A stretch of 64,000 nucleotides of DNA, from positions 123,686,715-123,750,714 of the forward strand of contig OY997588.1 of assembly GCA_963921825.1 (NCBI GenBank). The letters run 5' to 3'. Positions 11,488 to 22,430 of the stretch are shown piece by piece. Every line of letters starts with the position of its first letter. Position 1 is the first letter of the stretch. The notes beneath the pieces were generated by a model that saw only the letters and a list, made by a program, of their open reading frames with translations, did not search any database and was not told the origin of the DNA. Source of the DNA: Erodium maritimum. Its lineage: Eukaryota; Streptophyta; Magnoliopsida; Geraniales; Geraniaceae. The translations under genes and the position numbers were made by a program.

Positions 11488-14400
11488 CTAAATGGAACCA
11501 ATATAACACGAAGCAGGGGATGCCAACCAAAGAAGAAGGGTTGTATCACCAGTAAGATCACCAGCCATCCTGCAAATACTAAAATTGTAGAGCTGCACTT
11601 TGTTGAAAACATCAACTACGGGCTCGATCTGCTGCCTAAAAACACCGGAGTTCCTCTGTAACCAAATGTGCCAAAAACACAAGTACCCAACCTTGACCCA
11701 AAACCTCCACCAACTCCTCATCCCCAACCCTCTCCAAGCTGAGATCAAAGAAACACAATCTCCAGGAGAGACCCAAAAGATCGACCACCAGGAATATAGT
11801 TACGACCATAACGACCAAGAGAAGGAGCATTGCAGGAAAAGGTGCGAGGTATCCTAAAAGACATGACCACAGAGACAGCAGAACATATCATTGAGGGAGA
11901 TGTGCATACCCCGCTCTTCCAATAAAGTCTTGGTCGGTACTGCGTTATGAGCTATCAACCAAACCAGGGAGCTATATTTGGGAGGGAGATTCTTGATCCA
12001 CAGAAAGCCCGCCCAAGGTACAGGAGAAGGAACCGTATCATCAAGTAGGAGATAAGCAGTAGCCGAAGAGAAACCACGTTCTCTCTGTGACCAAGAAACA
12101 GAGTCCGGTGTGTTGGGCCGAATACAAGTCGTGGACAGGAGATCCATGAGCATAGCGGATTCCTCCCACACATAAGAGAACACAAAGGAACGACGATAGT
12201 CAAGGATCCAAGAGCCATCACGCCAGACTTCCTCAATACAGGTCCATTTCCCTACACAGATGCTGTAAAGCCTAGGGAAACGAAAACGAAAAGCAGTAGG
12301 TCCAATCCAGACATCTTGCCAAAATTGGATCCGATCCCCCCTCCTACTCGCCAGTGAAGACTCTGACTGTCAAACATGCCTCTGAAAGTCGGGGATTCTG
12401 AAAGGCTCATGATATGGCCGAAAAAGAACGAGGATCCCGGCTTATCAAGAGCAGTCAAATCCCAATCCGATGAAGTCCATCCAAACTTAGCACACAAAAC
12501 ACGCTTCCAAAGAGAGTCCTTCTCCGAGGCAAAGCGCCAAAACCATTTCGCCAGCAAAATCTGATTCACCTTCTCAAGTCCTCGGATGCCTAGTCCCCTC
12601 TCAGACTTGGGTTTACAAATAGAAGACCAACGAACTTTGCAAAAAACCCAAGAATGGGCCCTGTTATGCCAAAGGAACTGTGGCCTCCACGCTTACAACT
12701 CTCGAATAACACCCTTCGGAGCCCTGAACAGAGACATAAAGAAAACAGGCAAAGCAGACAAGGTAGATTTGATCAAAACCAATCTACCTGGCATAGAGAG
12801 ATCCTTAGTCTTCCATAAGGCTAAAGAGGCTTTGAATCTCTGAATAACAGGGCCCCAAAAAGTGAGACGTTTGGGTTTCGCTCCCAGGCTGAAACCAAGA
12901 TACTTGATAGGGAGAACACCTACCAGACATCCCAAAGAAGAGGCAACTAAATCTGGGGTACAGGAGCGGGCATTCAGGAAAATAGCAGTGGACTTATCGA
13001 AATTAATCTTAAACCCCGAGCTCCGCTCAAAAGTAAGAAGTGTACTTTTGAGCCTCAGAAGATCATCAGGTGACCCTTTCACAAACAGCAGGGTATCGTC
13101 AACAAACTACAAATGGGAGATGATAGGTCCTGAGGGGCCTATCTGAATACCAGCAAAATCTCCCAAACTAATACCCTGCTCCAAAACCTGTGGAGACCTT
13201 CAGCTGCAATCAAGAAAATGAAGGGAGAGAGAGGACAACCTTGGCGAATTCCATTCAGGACCGGGAAATCATGGCTAGGGGAGCCATTCACAAGGTTAGC
13301 TACAAAAGCTTTGAAGTAGGAGGCCATCCAGGAGCGCCACTTGGGGCCAAAGTCCATAGCAGTCATTACCTCATCCACATGGTCCCAATGCACTTTACTG
13401 AATGCTTTCTCAAAATCCAGCTTGAGAGCAACAACCTCTTCATTAGACCTACGAACCAGATCAATGACCTCAGAGGCAATCAGAACACCGTCTACTAGCT
13501 GCCTGCCAACAACGAAACCAGACTGAGCATCACTGATAATATCGTCCAGAACATGGCGGAGACGAACAGATAAAACATTGGCTAGGATTTTATAGGGTCC
13601 TGAGACAAGGCTAATGGATCTGTAGTCCTGAAAGCCAGTAGCATTTCGATGCTTGGGAATCAAAGTAAGGAAAGTAGAATTAAGTCCCTTACCTAAATTC
13701 CCAGAAGCATAGAACTCCGAGAAAAACCTCAAAAAATCATCCTTGATCGTATCCCAGCAGACTTTGTAAAACAATAGGGAAAAACCATCCGATCCCGGAG
13801 CCTTATCCGGGCCACAATCAGAAATGGCAGCAAAAATCTCCTCAGATGAGAACGGTTCCTCAAGATAGGAAGCTTGGTAAGCAGTCAGACGAGCAAAAGG
13901 AAGCTGTGGGAGGGGAACCCGAGATGCCGGTCTACTGAACCTCGAGCTAAAATGGGCTGCAATAAGCCGCTTAATGTTCTCAAGATCAGAATAAGCAACC
14001 GAATCAACAATGATTTGAGAAATCTAGTTTCTCGATGCTCGAACATTAGCGATCCTGTGATAAAATCTGGAGCAAACATCGCCGTGCTTGTGCCACTTCA
14101 AACGGGCCTTTTGGCTCCAAATACGAGACATAATTTTCTGCTTGCGAATTAGACGAACACGAAGCAGAGACCGAGATACACACTCAGGACCCGACAAGTC
14201 GCGAGTATCTAAGGCAGCATCGAAATCATTTATATCAGCCTCCAAGTCTTCAATCTCACGGTCTGCTCGACCAAAGACATCCTTATTCCAGCGATTCAGG
14301 TCCGAACACAAGCAACGAAGTTTATACCACAAGCAGTAGCTAACCGAGCCTTGGCAAGAATAGGAAGCCCAAAACAAGCGAACATCTGACCTGAAATGTC

Positions 14401-15147
14401 GATGATCCGTCTAAGCGTTAATGAAACGCAGCGGTTTTGGTCCCCAATTTACAACTGAGGAAGATAGAGTCAAGGGCCGGTGATCGGAGAGCGCGCAGGA
14501 TGGCTTTGCTGCACCAAATCACCGAAGCAATCCAAAACCGAGAGGGACACAAAAAAACGATCAATACGTGACGCCTTAGATCCCCCACCATACCAAGTGA
14601 AAGAAACTACTATTAAGTTCAAGTCTATCAATTCCATACCCTGCAAGAAATCAGAGAATAAAGCACAATCTACAGCTGAAGTGATAGTGTTCCGTCTCTC
14701 CTTAGAGAATAAAACCGAATTGAAGTCCCCTCCCATTATAAAATTATCACCCATGGATGATCTTTCAAGGATCAGAGCTTCCCAAACCGTTCTACGAGCA
14801 GAGGTAGTAGATGGCCCATATACATTTAAAACCAAAACAGCAATGCCAGAGGAAAAAATAGAACCTGACCAGAGTAGAGCTGAAGCTAGAGGGCGAGAAG
14901 AGACGCGATTAAAAACAGAGACTCTCCAAGCTGAGAGTAAACCACCTGATGCTCTTGCAGAAGGCATAAAAATGAAATCCCATCCTTGAAATAAACCACA
15001 ATCTCGGAGGAAGCTAACAGTGATGTCGATGACTTTGGTTTCCTGAAGCAGAACAAATTCCGGACGAAGCCCAATAATGTCTCGTCGTATATCTCTCCTC
15101 TTGTGAGGAGAGTTTGCTCCTCTCACGTTCCATGAGAGGAGCCTCAT
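11488..15147 (-). pseudogene. LINE ORF2: AP endonuclease, reverse transcriptase, zf-RVT; frameshifted
   Basis: The ATG at 15147 opens an AP-type endonuclease (MRLLSWNVRGANSP, LQETKV, NVYGPS, GGDFNSVL). Around 14377-13885 the frame changes more than once. The RT follows: LIPKHRNATGFQDYRSISLV, KILANVLSVRL, SGFVVGRQ, KLDFEKAFSKVHWD and GIRQGCPLSPFIFL. The catalytic box reads FVDDTLLF near 13090, and the next segment (12693-13082) reads GFKINFDKS and IKYLGFSLG. The C-terminus includes KWFWRFASEKDSLWK and the zf-RVT region (WIKNLPPKYSSLVWLIAH). The frame ends at 11488 with MAGDLTGDTTLLLWL. At least four frame or stop lesions make it non-functional. Confidence 0.88.
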
Positions 15148-15150
15148 GCC

Positions 15151-15480
15151 TCAGTGGGAGGAAGAGACAGAGACAGCTCCACGATCGGGAGCAGCCTCTA
15201 ACAGCAGAAGATCCGAGAGATCGGCCTCAATATTTTCAAATTGTTCCCTTACATCGCCGCCAGAAGCTAAAGCTTTGAAACCAATACGTTTGACATGATT
15301 CCAGGTGGTCGGGACTGGAGACGGGAGCTTGGATGGGCCGGAGACGCGAAATGCCTTCGCACGAACTCAAGCTTGCCGTTTGCCCGAAACAGAGGAGGTA
15401 TCTTGCGATGCACGCAACTTAGACGAGTTCGCTTCCAAGGACTTTCGGGTTGCGATTGGTACCACAAAAAGCCCAACGGA
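15151..15480 (-). pseudogene. LINE ORF1 C-terminal end of L1c
   Basis: The minus strand upstream of ORF2 reads an ORF1 end (KRIGFKALASGGDVREQFENIEADLS) that closes at TGA 15151-15153. A matching segment (KVGQKALAKGVDIKEQFENLDTEVS) is in the LINE at 43412-44380, which supports the call. The stop and the ORF2 ATG at 15147 are only three bases apart and in the same frame. One further in-frame stop lies near 15367. Confidence 0.65.
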
Positions 15481-15507
15481 ATCCGGGACTTCCAATAGCT
15501 TGTGTTT

Positions 15508-16090
15508 CAATCCAATTACACAAAACCTTGATGTTCTAATCTCTTGCTTCGATCTTCTCTCCAAGTTCTCCAAGCTCCAAAGTGTGTTTTTCTCCTCCAA
15601 TTCGTGATCCCCCATATAAAGACCTAATATCCCTTTTATATGTTGAATTAAATCTGATTAAAAACAGGAGACGCAGCTGGAAATCGCGTTTCTGACGTCT
15701 ACACTATCGCATGCACGCCGTGCATTTCAGGGTGCATCTTAAGTTACACCGGTTATTTGCACGGCGTGCAACTTTCCGGTGCAGATTTTTTTGTCTCTGA
15801 TCTGGATGAACCACCAGGTTGCACGCCGTGCAACAAGTGGTGCACTGCTTCTTTGCACCCCGTGCAAAGAACTGGTGCACCTTACTGACACTTCTGACCA
15901 GCTTCCGATTTGGCTCCATTTCGCTCCCGTTTCACCCCTTTTTGCTCCAATTGCTTGGCGAACTCTGAAATAAGACCAATTACACAAAATGAGAGTAAAA
16001 TGCATCATTTTATATTAACTCGGGATTAAAATGAACATAAATGTGGGCTAATGACATCTGAAATAGATGTATTTTATGTCCACATCAACA
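15508..16090 (-). mobile_element. 3' LTR piece of the Athila-like element
   Basis: Read on the minus strand it starts TGTTGATGTGG directly after the purine tract AAGTGTGGGG. It is cut short where LINE L1c lies. It holds four short palindromes of the GCACG-CGTGC type at 15712-15724, 15757-15771, 15819-15833 and 15852-15868. Confidence 0.6.
15712..15868. repeat. cluster of four GCACG.CGTGC palindromes
   Basis: Four near-perfect inverted repeats, TGCACGCCGTGCA, TTGCACGGCGTGCAA, TTGCACGCCGTGCAA and TTTGCACCCCGTGCAAA, lie within 157 bp of the LTR. Single GTGCAC half-sites occur between them. They could be factor-binding sites in the LTR promoter region or hairpin formers. Confidence 0.7.
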
Positions 16091-17968
16091 CCCCACACTT
16101 AAGCTTTTCTCGTCCCGAGAAAATTAAACTAACCAAAACAGTAAGATATGTCCCGGTTAAACCCCGAGGTTCACCTCGATAGGAGGAGTCCGGGCCTCCT
16201 TTATTCAAGCATGGTAAAATAAGGATGCAGCATGCAAAAAGGTTACAAAAATTTGGTGATGACTGAGTTAAAGTGTGCTTGCTGATCATAAGAGCTTTCT
16301 CAGAATTACACACCACAAAATCGAGCAAAGTTCAAGAAAACACATAAAACGATGAATGAAAATAAGAAAGTTGCTACTCACATTAAACACCGACTCTCCT
16401 AACGAGAACCCCCTCGTTCACTTTACTAGCGTGCTTCCTCTTTTCCCTACTACACGGATCTTAGAGATTCATATGCTACTAGTTAATCCCATCTCCACTA
16501 ATCGCGAGGAATCATGGCAATCAAGAATAAAAAAAGGACTTATATTCGGCTTGTAATGTATGGCTAGGCAAAGGGCATGGAAAAGATTTAAAACACGAAG
16601 CTCATAAAATAAAACGTGTCAAACATGCTTCATCTCACACCCCTAACCACTTTTCACACATCCCGCTTACTTTTCACCACAAGTCTTCACCAAACCATTC
16701 CTTTAGTATTCTTTTTCTTACCCAGTAAAATTTAGTCTACTTGTTGGGCTATTTTTTTTTCTTTTGCCCCTTTTATTTCACCTTTTCGTTTCTCTTCTCT
16801 TGATTTTGTATTCTTTTTCTTACCCAGTAAAATTTCTTGGGTACAAGAGAGATTTTTATCTTACTTGCTTGCTTTTTTTCCCCTCTCTACAAACCAACTG
16901 ACACATTATTACCAAGAACTTCATTTTCTTTGTACTCACTCAACTCACAAATAAATTCCCAATACCCCCTCTCATGAAGCACATAAGACACGAAATATGG
17001 GTTCAAAAATAACATGAGTATATACAAGAAAGGATGGGCACATAGGTTTGTAATGTAATGGTTAGAAACGAAAGGCCATAGGCTCAAAATGGGTGACTGA
17101 GGAAATAATATAAGTTTATAGATTTGGCTCAAACGTTCCAAAGATTGCCTAAAATCATTTTCTCAATTTAACCATGTTCCTCACTCTATTTCCCCTCGAA
17201 TGGGATACACAAGTAGTTCTAGACTCAGCTTACAATGCATATGAATCACAGGAAGCAACGACTAATCAAGTAAACACTCAGAGTGCAAACAAAAGAGCGA
17301 TCTTAATGCATGTGCTTACTCTACTTAATTGATTCATGCTAATCTATGTATTAATTTGAACAATGCATGAAGTTGACATGTGTAACAGTACAATCATCGA
17401 AGTCTTAAGATCATGCACTCTCTACTCAATCAGATCACCAGAAAATATTTTTTTGATTTTTATGATTTTTTTACAATGCAGCACAATATGCAAACCAAAA
17501 GGGCAAAATGAAATGCAAGCAGCCCACCCCACACTTTAAAACACAACACTGTCCCCAATGCAACTCTAACACATATGGACACATGCATCCCACAACAAAT
17601 ATTCATAACATGTTACCCCACACTTGTCAGCTAGCATAGATTCAACCACCATATAGTCCTATATGTTTATCCTATCAACACAATAATTCGGGTGCTCGGC
17701 ACCCACTAGATGACATATAGGAGTAAAACAGCGAAAAACAATAATAAGTAAGAGGGTAAGAAAACTGCCCCTTGAAGACCGCTGTGTGGTATGCCACTGC
17801 CTCAGGGATCCTGTGGTGCATAGATGGGTGGAGAACTCGCGCCCGATCAAGCTCGTAGGAGCCTGACACCTCGCGTGTAGTCAATATCCATACGCTCTCC
17901 AATCCATAGTTGGGGTGCCTCCCAACAAGCGCATTTGTTTAACGTCATTAGCTCGACGAGTAGAAGGC
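16091..17968. other. noncoding internal part of the Athila-like element
   Basis: AT-rich sequence with pyrimidine-rich runs and no frame resembling a protein. On its right it meets the protease-like frame and on its left the purine tract and LTR. I see nothing else in it. Confidence 0.5.
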
Positions 17969-18616
17969 TCAATCAGGGGGCCTCCCACAAATATCATACT
18001 TCCATTGCGCCCTTCTCTTTAAATGTGAGTGAAAAACTAGGAGAAGACACACAATGTAGTACAAAATCCATTTTCTTGAGTTTTGCACAAGTTCCAAACT
18101 CAAGGCTAATCTCATCAAGCTCGTCTGAACAGAATAATTATGATTTGACTCTTCCTGGCAAAACTCGATAGGGATATGAATCCCATGAGGTGGAAAAGTC
18201 TCACGACCACAAGGGTCAAGAGCATTTACCACAATTGAGTAACAATTCACAAACGGGAGATAGGGGCTAGCAAATGTATCAGCAAATACATGCTTAATAT
18301 TAACAACTTTATGCTCAACATTTAATTTAAAAATCAATGGAACGGGTTGAACATATAAACTTGATTTGCTAGAATCCAAAAATGAATCTCCCATACTAAA
18401 GGGAATTTCGACATCATGCTCGATGTCTACCAAAATAAAATCAATAGAAGATTCAAATACAACCCATCTCTTGAGAGCATCTTCCATAGTACCCCTTGGA
18501 TATCTTGTAGATTTATCAGCCAACTCTATGGATACTATGGAAGGATTCGGCTCAGAAAGATTTTGTGAACTATTTTCTACAATTATACAGCTATTATTTA
18601 CATCTACAGAATTCAA
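17969..18616 (-). pseudogene. Athila-like retropepsin fragment
   Basis: A 215-codon minus-strand frame. Residues about 30-75 read IELADKSTRYPRGTMED and FILVDIEHDVEIPFSMGDSF, which correspond to the Athila/Ogre protease segment usually ending in an ILGRPFL box; here the box is changed to SMGDSF. The frame continues upstream across the LTR A insertion: when 18669-21810 is skipped, it joins the frame at 21811-21950 without a stop. So before the insertion this was one longer frame. No RT follows. Confidence 0.65.
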
Positions 18617-20519
18617 AGCATCAAAACTACATGGAGATGGAATAGGTATTGTACAAGATGAGTAAGAATGTAAAACCCGCTTCGTTTCACTGGGGTATTA
18701 ATTTAAAATCCGAAAACCGTAGGGTAGGTTTTTGAAACAAGTGGTAAAGCAAAAAAAAAAAAGGAAAGGGAAAAACTGAACAGGCCAGGCCTGTTCGGCC
18801 AGCCAGCCGTTTGGGCCTTAGGCCCGTTCCTCAGCTGAGGCCCGTAAGGGGTTCGGCCCAGCGTGTTCTGAATATAAGCTGAAACCCTAGGGTTTCAGCA
18901 TCAGAACACGCAGCAGCCTCCCACCCTCTCTCCTTCGATCCTCTCGGCCTCTCTCCTCCTCCTTCGTCTTCTTCGCCGAACCAGTCCCGGCCACCACCTC
19001 TCTCACCACCCTCATCCCATCCCTTCCTCCTCCATCCCGACGCCGTCACCACTCCGGCCAGCCACACGACCCCGTCCACGACCTCCCTGCCTCACCCTTC
19101 TCCTTCATCTTCCTAACCAAACGCCCACCGTCCACCACCAGCTCCGGCCACCCTCGCCCCGAGCTCCCCACGCCGTCTTCCCCGTCCCCGTCCAAAACCC
19201 GGCCGTCCTTCACCGGTTCCGTCCCGAGCCCTAACGCGCCGCCGCCCCGCTTCCCGTCTCCGGTCTCCCCGTCCGGGCCCTAACACGAGCCGAGCTCCCG
19301 CCGTCGCCGGCGAGCTCGCCAGATCCGGGACGGGACGAGCCGTCCGGACCCGAGCCGTACGCCGCCGCTCTCCACCGTCTCCACCGTGTCGGTACGGTGA
19401 GTTCTCGGGCTGTGGAACCTCGGCCGATAACGGCATCGCCGGTGGTCGGCCGGACCAAAACCGAGTTCGTCCCTCTTCTCTTATTCTCCCTTTCCCGAGT
19501 CCGTCCAGATCCGATCGGTGATAGAACGCTCTGTTCTGGATCTGGTTGGGACGGAATGGGACTTTGGAAATGGAAAGGAATAGAACAAGAACGTGATCTC
19601 GGTTTGTTTAAGGAGTTTTGAGTTGTATTGTAAAATCTGAAATGTAAAGATCTGTAAAGAAGAACTTCAAATTTTAAGTTATTATTATTATGTCATTTAC
19701 GTTTTTTTGATCTGTTAAGGGTGAAAAAGGAAGGGTTAAAACTGTTTGTAAATTGAAAATCGACTTTAGAATAAGTGTTATAAGTGTTAGATGCTTATCG
19801 TTTGGACATAAAGAAAATCGTTATCGTTAAAACTAGGTCGGGTTAAGGTTAACGGGTTTTAAACGAAAGTCGTTTATTAAGGTTAGACTCGAGTTAAGTT
19901 AAATCAAAAAGGGGGGAAGCGAAATCAAATCGACTTTATAAGGGTTCTGGACCAAAATATCGAGTTGGGAAACGAGCGGAAGGAAACCGTTGTGTTCAAG
20001 TCAAAGTCGTTTTTAAACAAAGCAAAGGAGTCCAAAGACGGTTTTAAGTTAAAAAGGGGTTTAAACTGGGTTTAGATCAAACCTGGGTTCGGTGCGCGGG
20101 TGCTCGAACCCGATCCGTCGTAACCCGACTTTTATCCCGCTCGAGTGTAAACGACAACTGTCAAGTTTAAAATGGACAAATCGAAGTCGTTAACTTAACG
20201 GCGGAACCGTTATTAACTTGGGCGTTGAGTTATTTATTTTCGACCGGTTCGTACTAGTTTAAAGTGAGTTAAATCTGTGTTCTTTTAGATCGTGCTGCGG
20301 ACCAAGGCAAAGGGAGGCTCGGCGAGTGACTGCGATCATCTCGGGTTAGTGGAGCGCTTTCTGGAGTTGCTTACGAAGTAGGGAAAAGTAGCCGGATCTC
20401 GGCCCTGACTAGGGAAAGTTAACTGTAGAATTGCATGTGACACCGGGGTGTCGTGGGTTATTTAGGTTATCGAATATTAGAAATGCATGATACGGGATTG
20501 TAGCGCTTAAGAGAAAAGC

Positions 20520-20990
20520 ATGTGACACTTAGTAGTGTCGTAGGAATAGAGAGCGTAGCGATAATTGAATTACTGGAGGCATATGACCATGCCCGGAGGT
20601 TGATTGCGAACTTATCGATATTAGGAGTACTGGAGGCATATGACCATGCCCGGAGGTTGTTTGTGAAACTAGCGATCTTAGGACTGTTGGAGGCATCGTT
20701 TATGCCGGAGGTTGTTGCGTGTTAATTGTTGTTGAGTTTGGGTGGCCTTGAGAGCCCGTGTTAATTGTTGTTGAGTTTGGGTGGCCTTGAGAGCCCGTGT
20801 TATTTATTGTTGAGTCTTGGGTGGCCATGAGAGCCCGTGTTGTCGTTTTGGTGTTTTGGTGGCCGTGAGTGCCCGTGGAGTTATGAACCCGTACTTTATC
20901 GTTGGTGTCTTGGGTGACCATGAGGGCCCGTAGGGTTGTTGAACCTGTGTTTGGTTGTCGGTGTTTTGTTGGCCTTGAGTGCCTGTGGAG
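20520..20990. repeat. minisatellites in LTR A
   Basis: Units of about 55-60 bp containing GGAGGCATATGACCATGCCC repeat two to three times (20570-20720). A 39-bp unit containing GGGTGGCCTTGAGAGCCCGT follows four or more times with increasing divergence (20720-20990). The same two unit types occur in LTR B. Confidence 0.8.
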
Positions 20991-21080
20991 TTTTCACCGG
21001 TGTCGTTACTGTCTGTTTGAACTTGTTTGTGATTGTGATTGGTTACTGGTTACTGGTGGAGGTTGTGTGGTGTAGCTAGC

Positions 21081-21229
21081 CTCCCGACTGGGATCGGGAG
21101 AAGCGGAGGGGTTGTGGGCTAGCTCCCCGACTGGGATCGGGGGAAGGACGCGCGGGTGTGGCTAACCACCCGACTGGGATCGGGTGAAGCGGAGAGGTTG
21201 TGGGTTAGCCCCCCGACTGGGATCGGGGG
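21081..21229 (+). repeat. four-hairpin array, 43-bp period, covarying stems
   Basis: Hairpins occupy 21081-21100, 21124-21143, 21167-21186 and 21210-21229. Each has a 7-bp stem and the constant loop CTGGGA; the starts are exactly 43 bp apart. Stem arms are CTCCCGA/TCGGGAG, TCCCCGA/TCGGGGG, CACCCGA/TCGGGTG and CCCCCGA/TCGGGGG. At the second stem position the pair is T-A, C-G, A-T and C-G; at the first it is C-G, T.G, C-G and C-G. The 23-nt spacers after hairpins 1 and 3 are alike, giving an 86-bp higher-order unit. Function is unknown. Confidence 0.85.
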
Positions 21230-21943
21230 AAGTTGCGCGACAGGTCGACCGCCTGACCACGTCTATGATCGGTAAAGGGCGAGAGACAGAGATTGGTTAC
21301 TGAGCAGCCGGTTTGCGATCCTTTGTGATCTTGTTTGGTATTGTGTGGTCAATCGTGTCTTGGGGGAGGTCGTCGATCGTAGTGTGGGGTCTACATAACG
21401 TATCCGAGTGTTGAGTCAGTTGAGGAAAAGACTGGTCGTGTGTGTGTCTTTGAGTCGTTGTTAGTGTCATCGGCTTTGTCTACTAATTATGTCGTAGTCA
21501 GTATGTTATCTGTGGTGGTGAGCGAACGCTCACCCCTAGCTGCTTTTCCTACAGGTACCGTTCGTAGTCTGGACTAGGTGAGCTTCTGAAGCTTGAAGAG
21601 CTTGAAGCGGGTTGCTGGGTGTTTGAGTCTAGAGACGTGTATCTCGTTTTGTCCAAGTGTGGGACTTTTATTTTGAGGTGTAAATATTATTCTTTTGTGG
21701 AACTAAACTGACTTTTTAGGTGATTTATCGAAAACAGGTTTCAGTCTTGTAACTTTTTAAACGTTCGCGTCCCTAGTTTCGGTTCGCTGAAATTGGGGCG
21801 TGACAAAGAACTTGATACCTCACATTCCGCACTTACCTCTAAACTCATGGTTGGATAATGAGTTTCTTGTTCTGTTGTATCACCTAACTGCTCGGACTGA
21901 TCTTCCTCAATGTGAATTGCTTGATCGTGTATAGCTCTCTCAT

Positions 21944-22330
21944 TCACCACTTGTATAATAGATTTGCTTGATTAATTGCATTGGCTATTTGACCCAGTTG
22001 AATTTCCAACTTTTGGAACCGGGAATCAATGTTCCCGTTCACTATCTTCTGCTCCTGCATAGATGCTTTGTACAGCTCAATCAGCTCCTCTTTATCCTCC
22101 TTCATCTGTGCCATCATGGTTAGCATCATCTGCTCCAGTTTGGAGGAAGACTCTTGTGGTTCCACTTGATAATCTTGATCAAAATTAGAAGGGTCCTCCC
22201 AATATTGACAATATGCATTTGAATTCAAGTACTCACAATTATAGTTAGAATGGTCATAAGCTCCGCAACAATCACAATACACAGTATCACAATACCAATT
22301 CTCCATAAAAGTTATAATGCAATGAATCAA
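21944..22330 (-). pseudogene. Athila-like Gag fragment with CCHC knuckle
   Basis: A 128-codon minus-strand frame. It contains CDCCGAYDHSNYNC, a perfect CX2CX4HX4C zinc knuckle, then a Lys/Glu-rich coiled-coil-like stretch (EQMMLTMMAQMKEDKEELIE) and RFQKLEIQLGQIANAINQA, which matches the end of Gag in Athila-type elements. It overlaps by a few bases and in another frame the small frame at 21811-21950 that leads into the protease fragment. It lies just downstream of the primer-binding site, so almost all of the usual Gag is missing. Confidence 0.65.
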
Positions 22331-22404
22331 CTAAAAATATATATACACACACAAAATGGAATAGTCTTAACACGAATTACAAACGTATCAGAGTTGCCTT
22401 AGTT

Positions 22405-22424
22405 GCTCCCCGGCAACGACGCCA
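22405..22424 (-). promoter_or_regulatory. primer-binding site of the Athila-like element
   Basis: The minus strand reads TGGCGTCGTTGCCGGGGAGC, six bases after an LTR end in GTCA. This resembles the primer site used by many plant Athila-type gypsy elements, with one change in the first six bases. Confidence 0.7.
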
Positions 22425-22430
22425 TTAACT

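Larger units (their letters stand above)
11380..15493 (-). mobile_element. LINE L1c (ORF1 tail + ORF2), 5'-truncated
   Basis: A minus-strand LINE of about 4.1 kb flanked by the 14-bp duplication AATAGCTTGTGTTT (11366-11379 and 15494-15507). On the plus strand it begins with the tail (T-run, then ATAAATGATGAATTTATT) and ends within ORF1, so it is 5'-truncated. It contains the end of ORF1, then endonuclease, reverse transcriptase and a C-terminal zinc region. It sits at the left edge of the Athila-like LTR that starts at 15508. Confidence 0.85.
18669..21805 (+). mobile_element. solo LTR A, giant gypsy LTR (3137 bp)
   Basis: It begins TGTAAAACCCGC and ends GGGGCGTGACA, with AAGAA on both sides, and no internal gypsy domain, so it is a solo LTR left by LTR-LTR recombination. 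The first 700 bp are GC-rich and pyrimidine-rich. A conserved block GATCGTGCTGCGGACCAAGG lies near 20289, followed by minisatellites (20520-20960), the hairpin array (21081-21229), and a conserved 3' block with GGTGAGCGAACGCTCACC at 21517-21534. Length and termini fit Tekay/Del-type chromoviruses, but without pol that is an inference. Confidence 0.8.
18664..21810. repeat. 5-bp target-site duplication AAGAA around LTR A
   Basis: AAGAA is found at 18664-18668 immediately before TGTAAAACCC and at 21806-21810 immediately after GTGACA. This dates the solo LTR as an insertion into the Athila-like element. Confidence 0.85.

Noticed and set aside
19113..19458. GC-rich open frames in LTR A
   Set aside because: Arg/Gly/Pro-rich low-complexity products on the minus strand of LTR sequence, with no known family.
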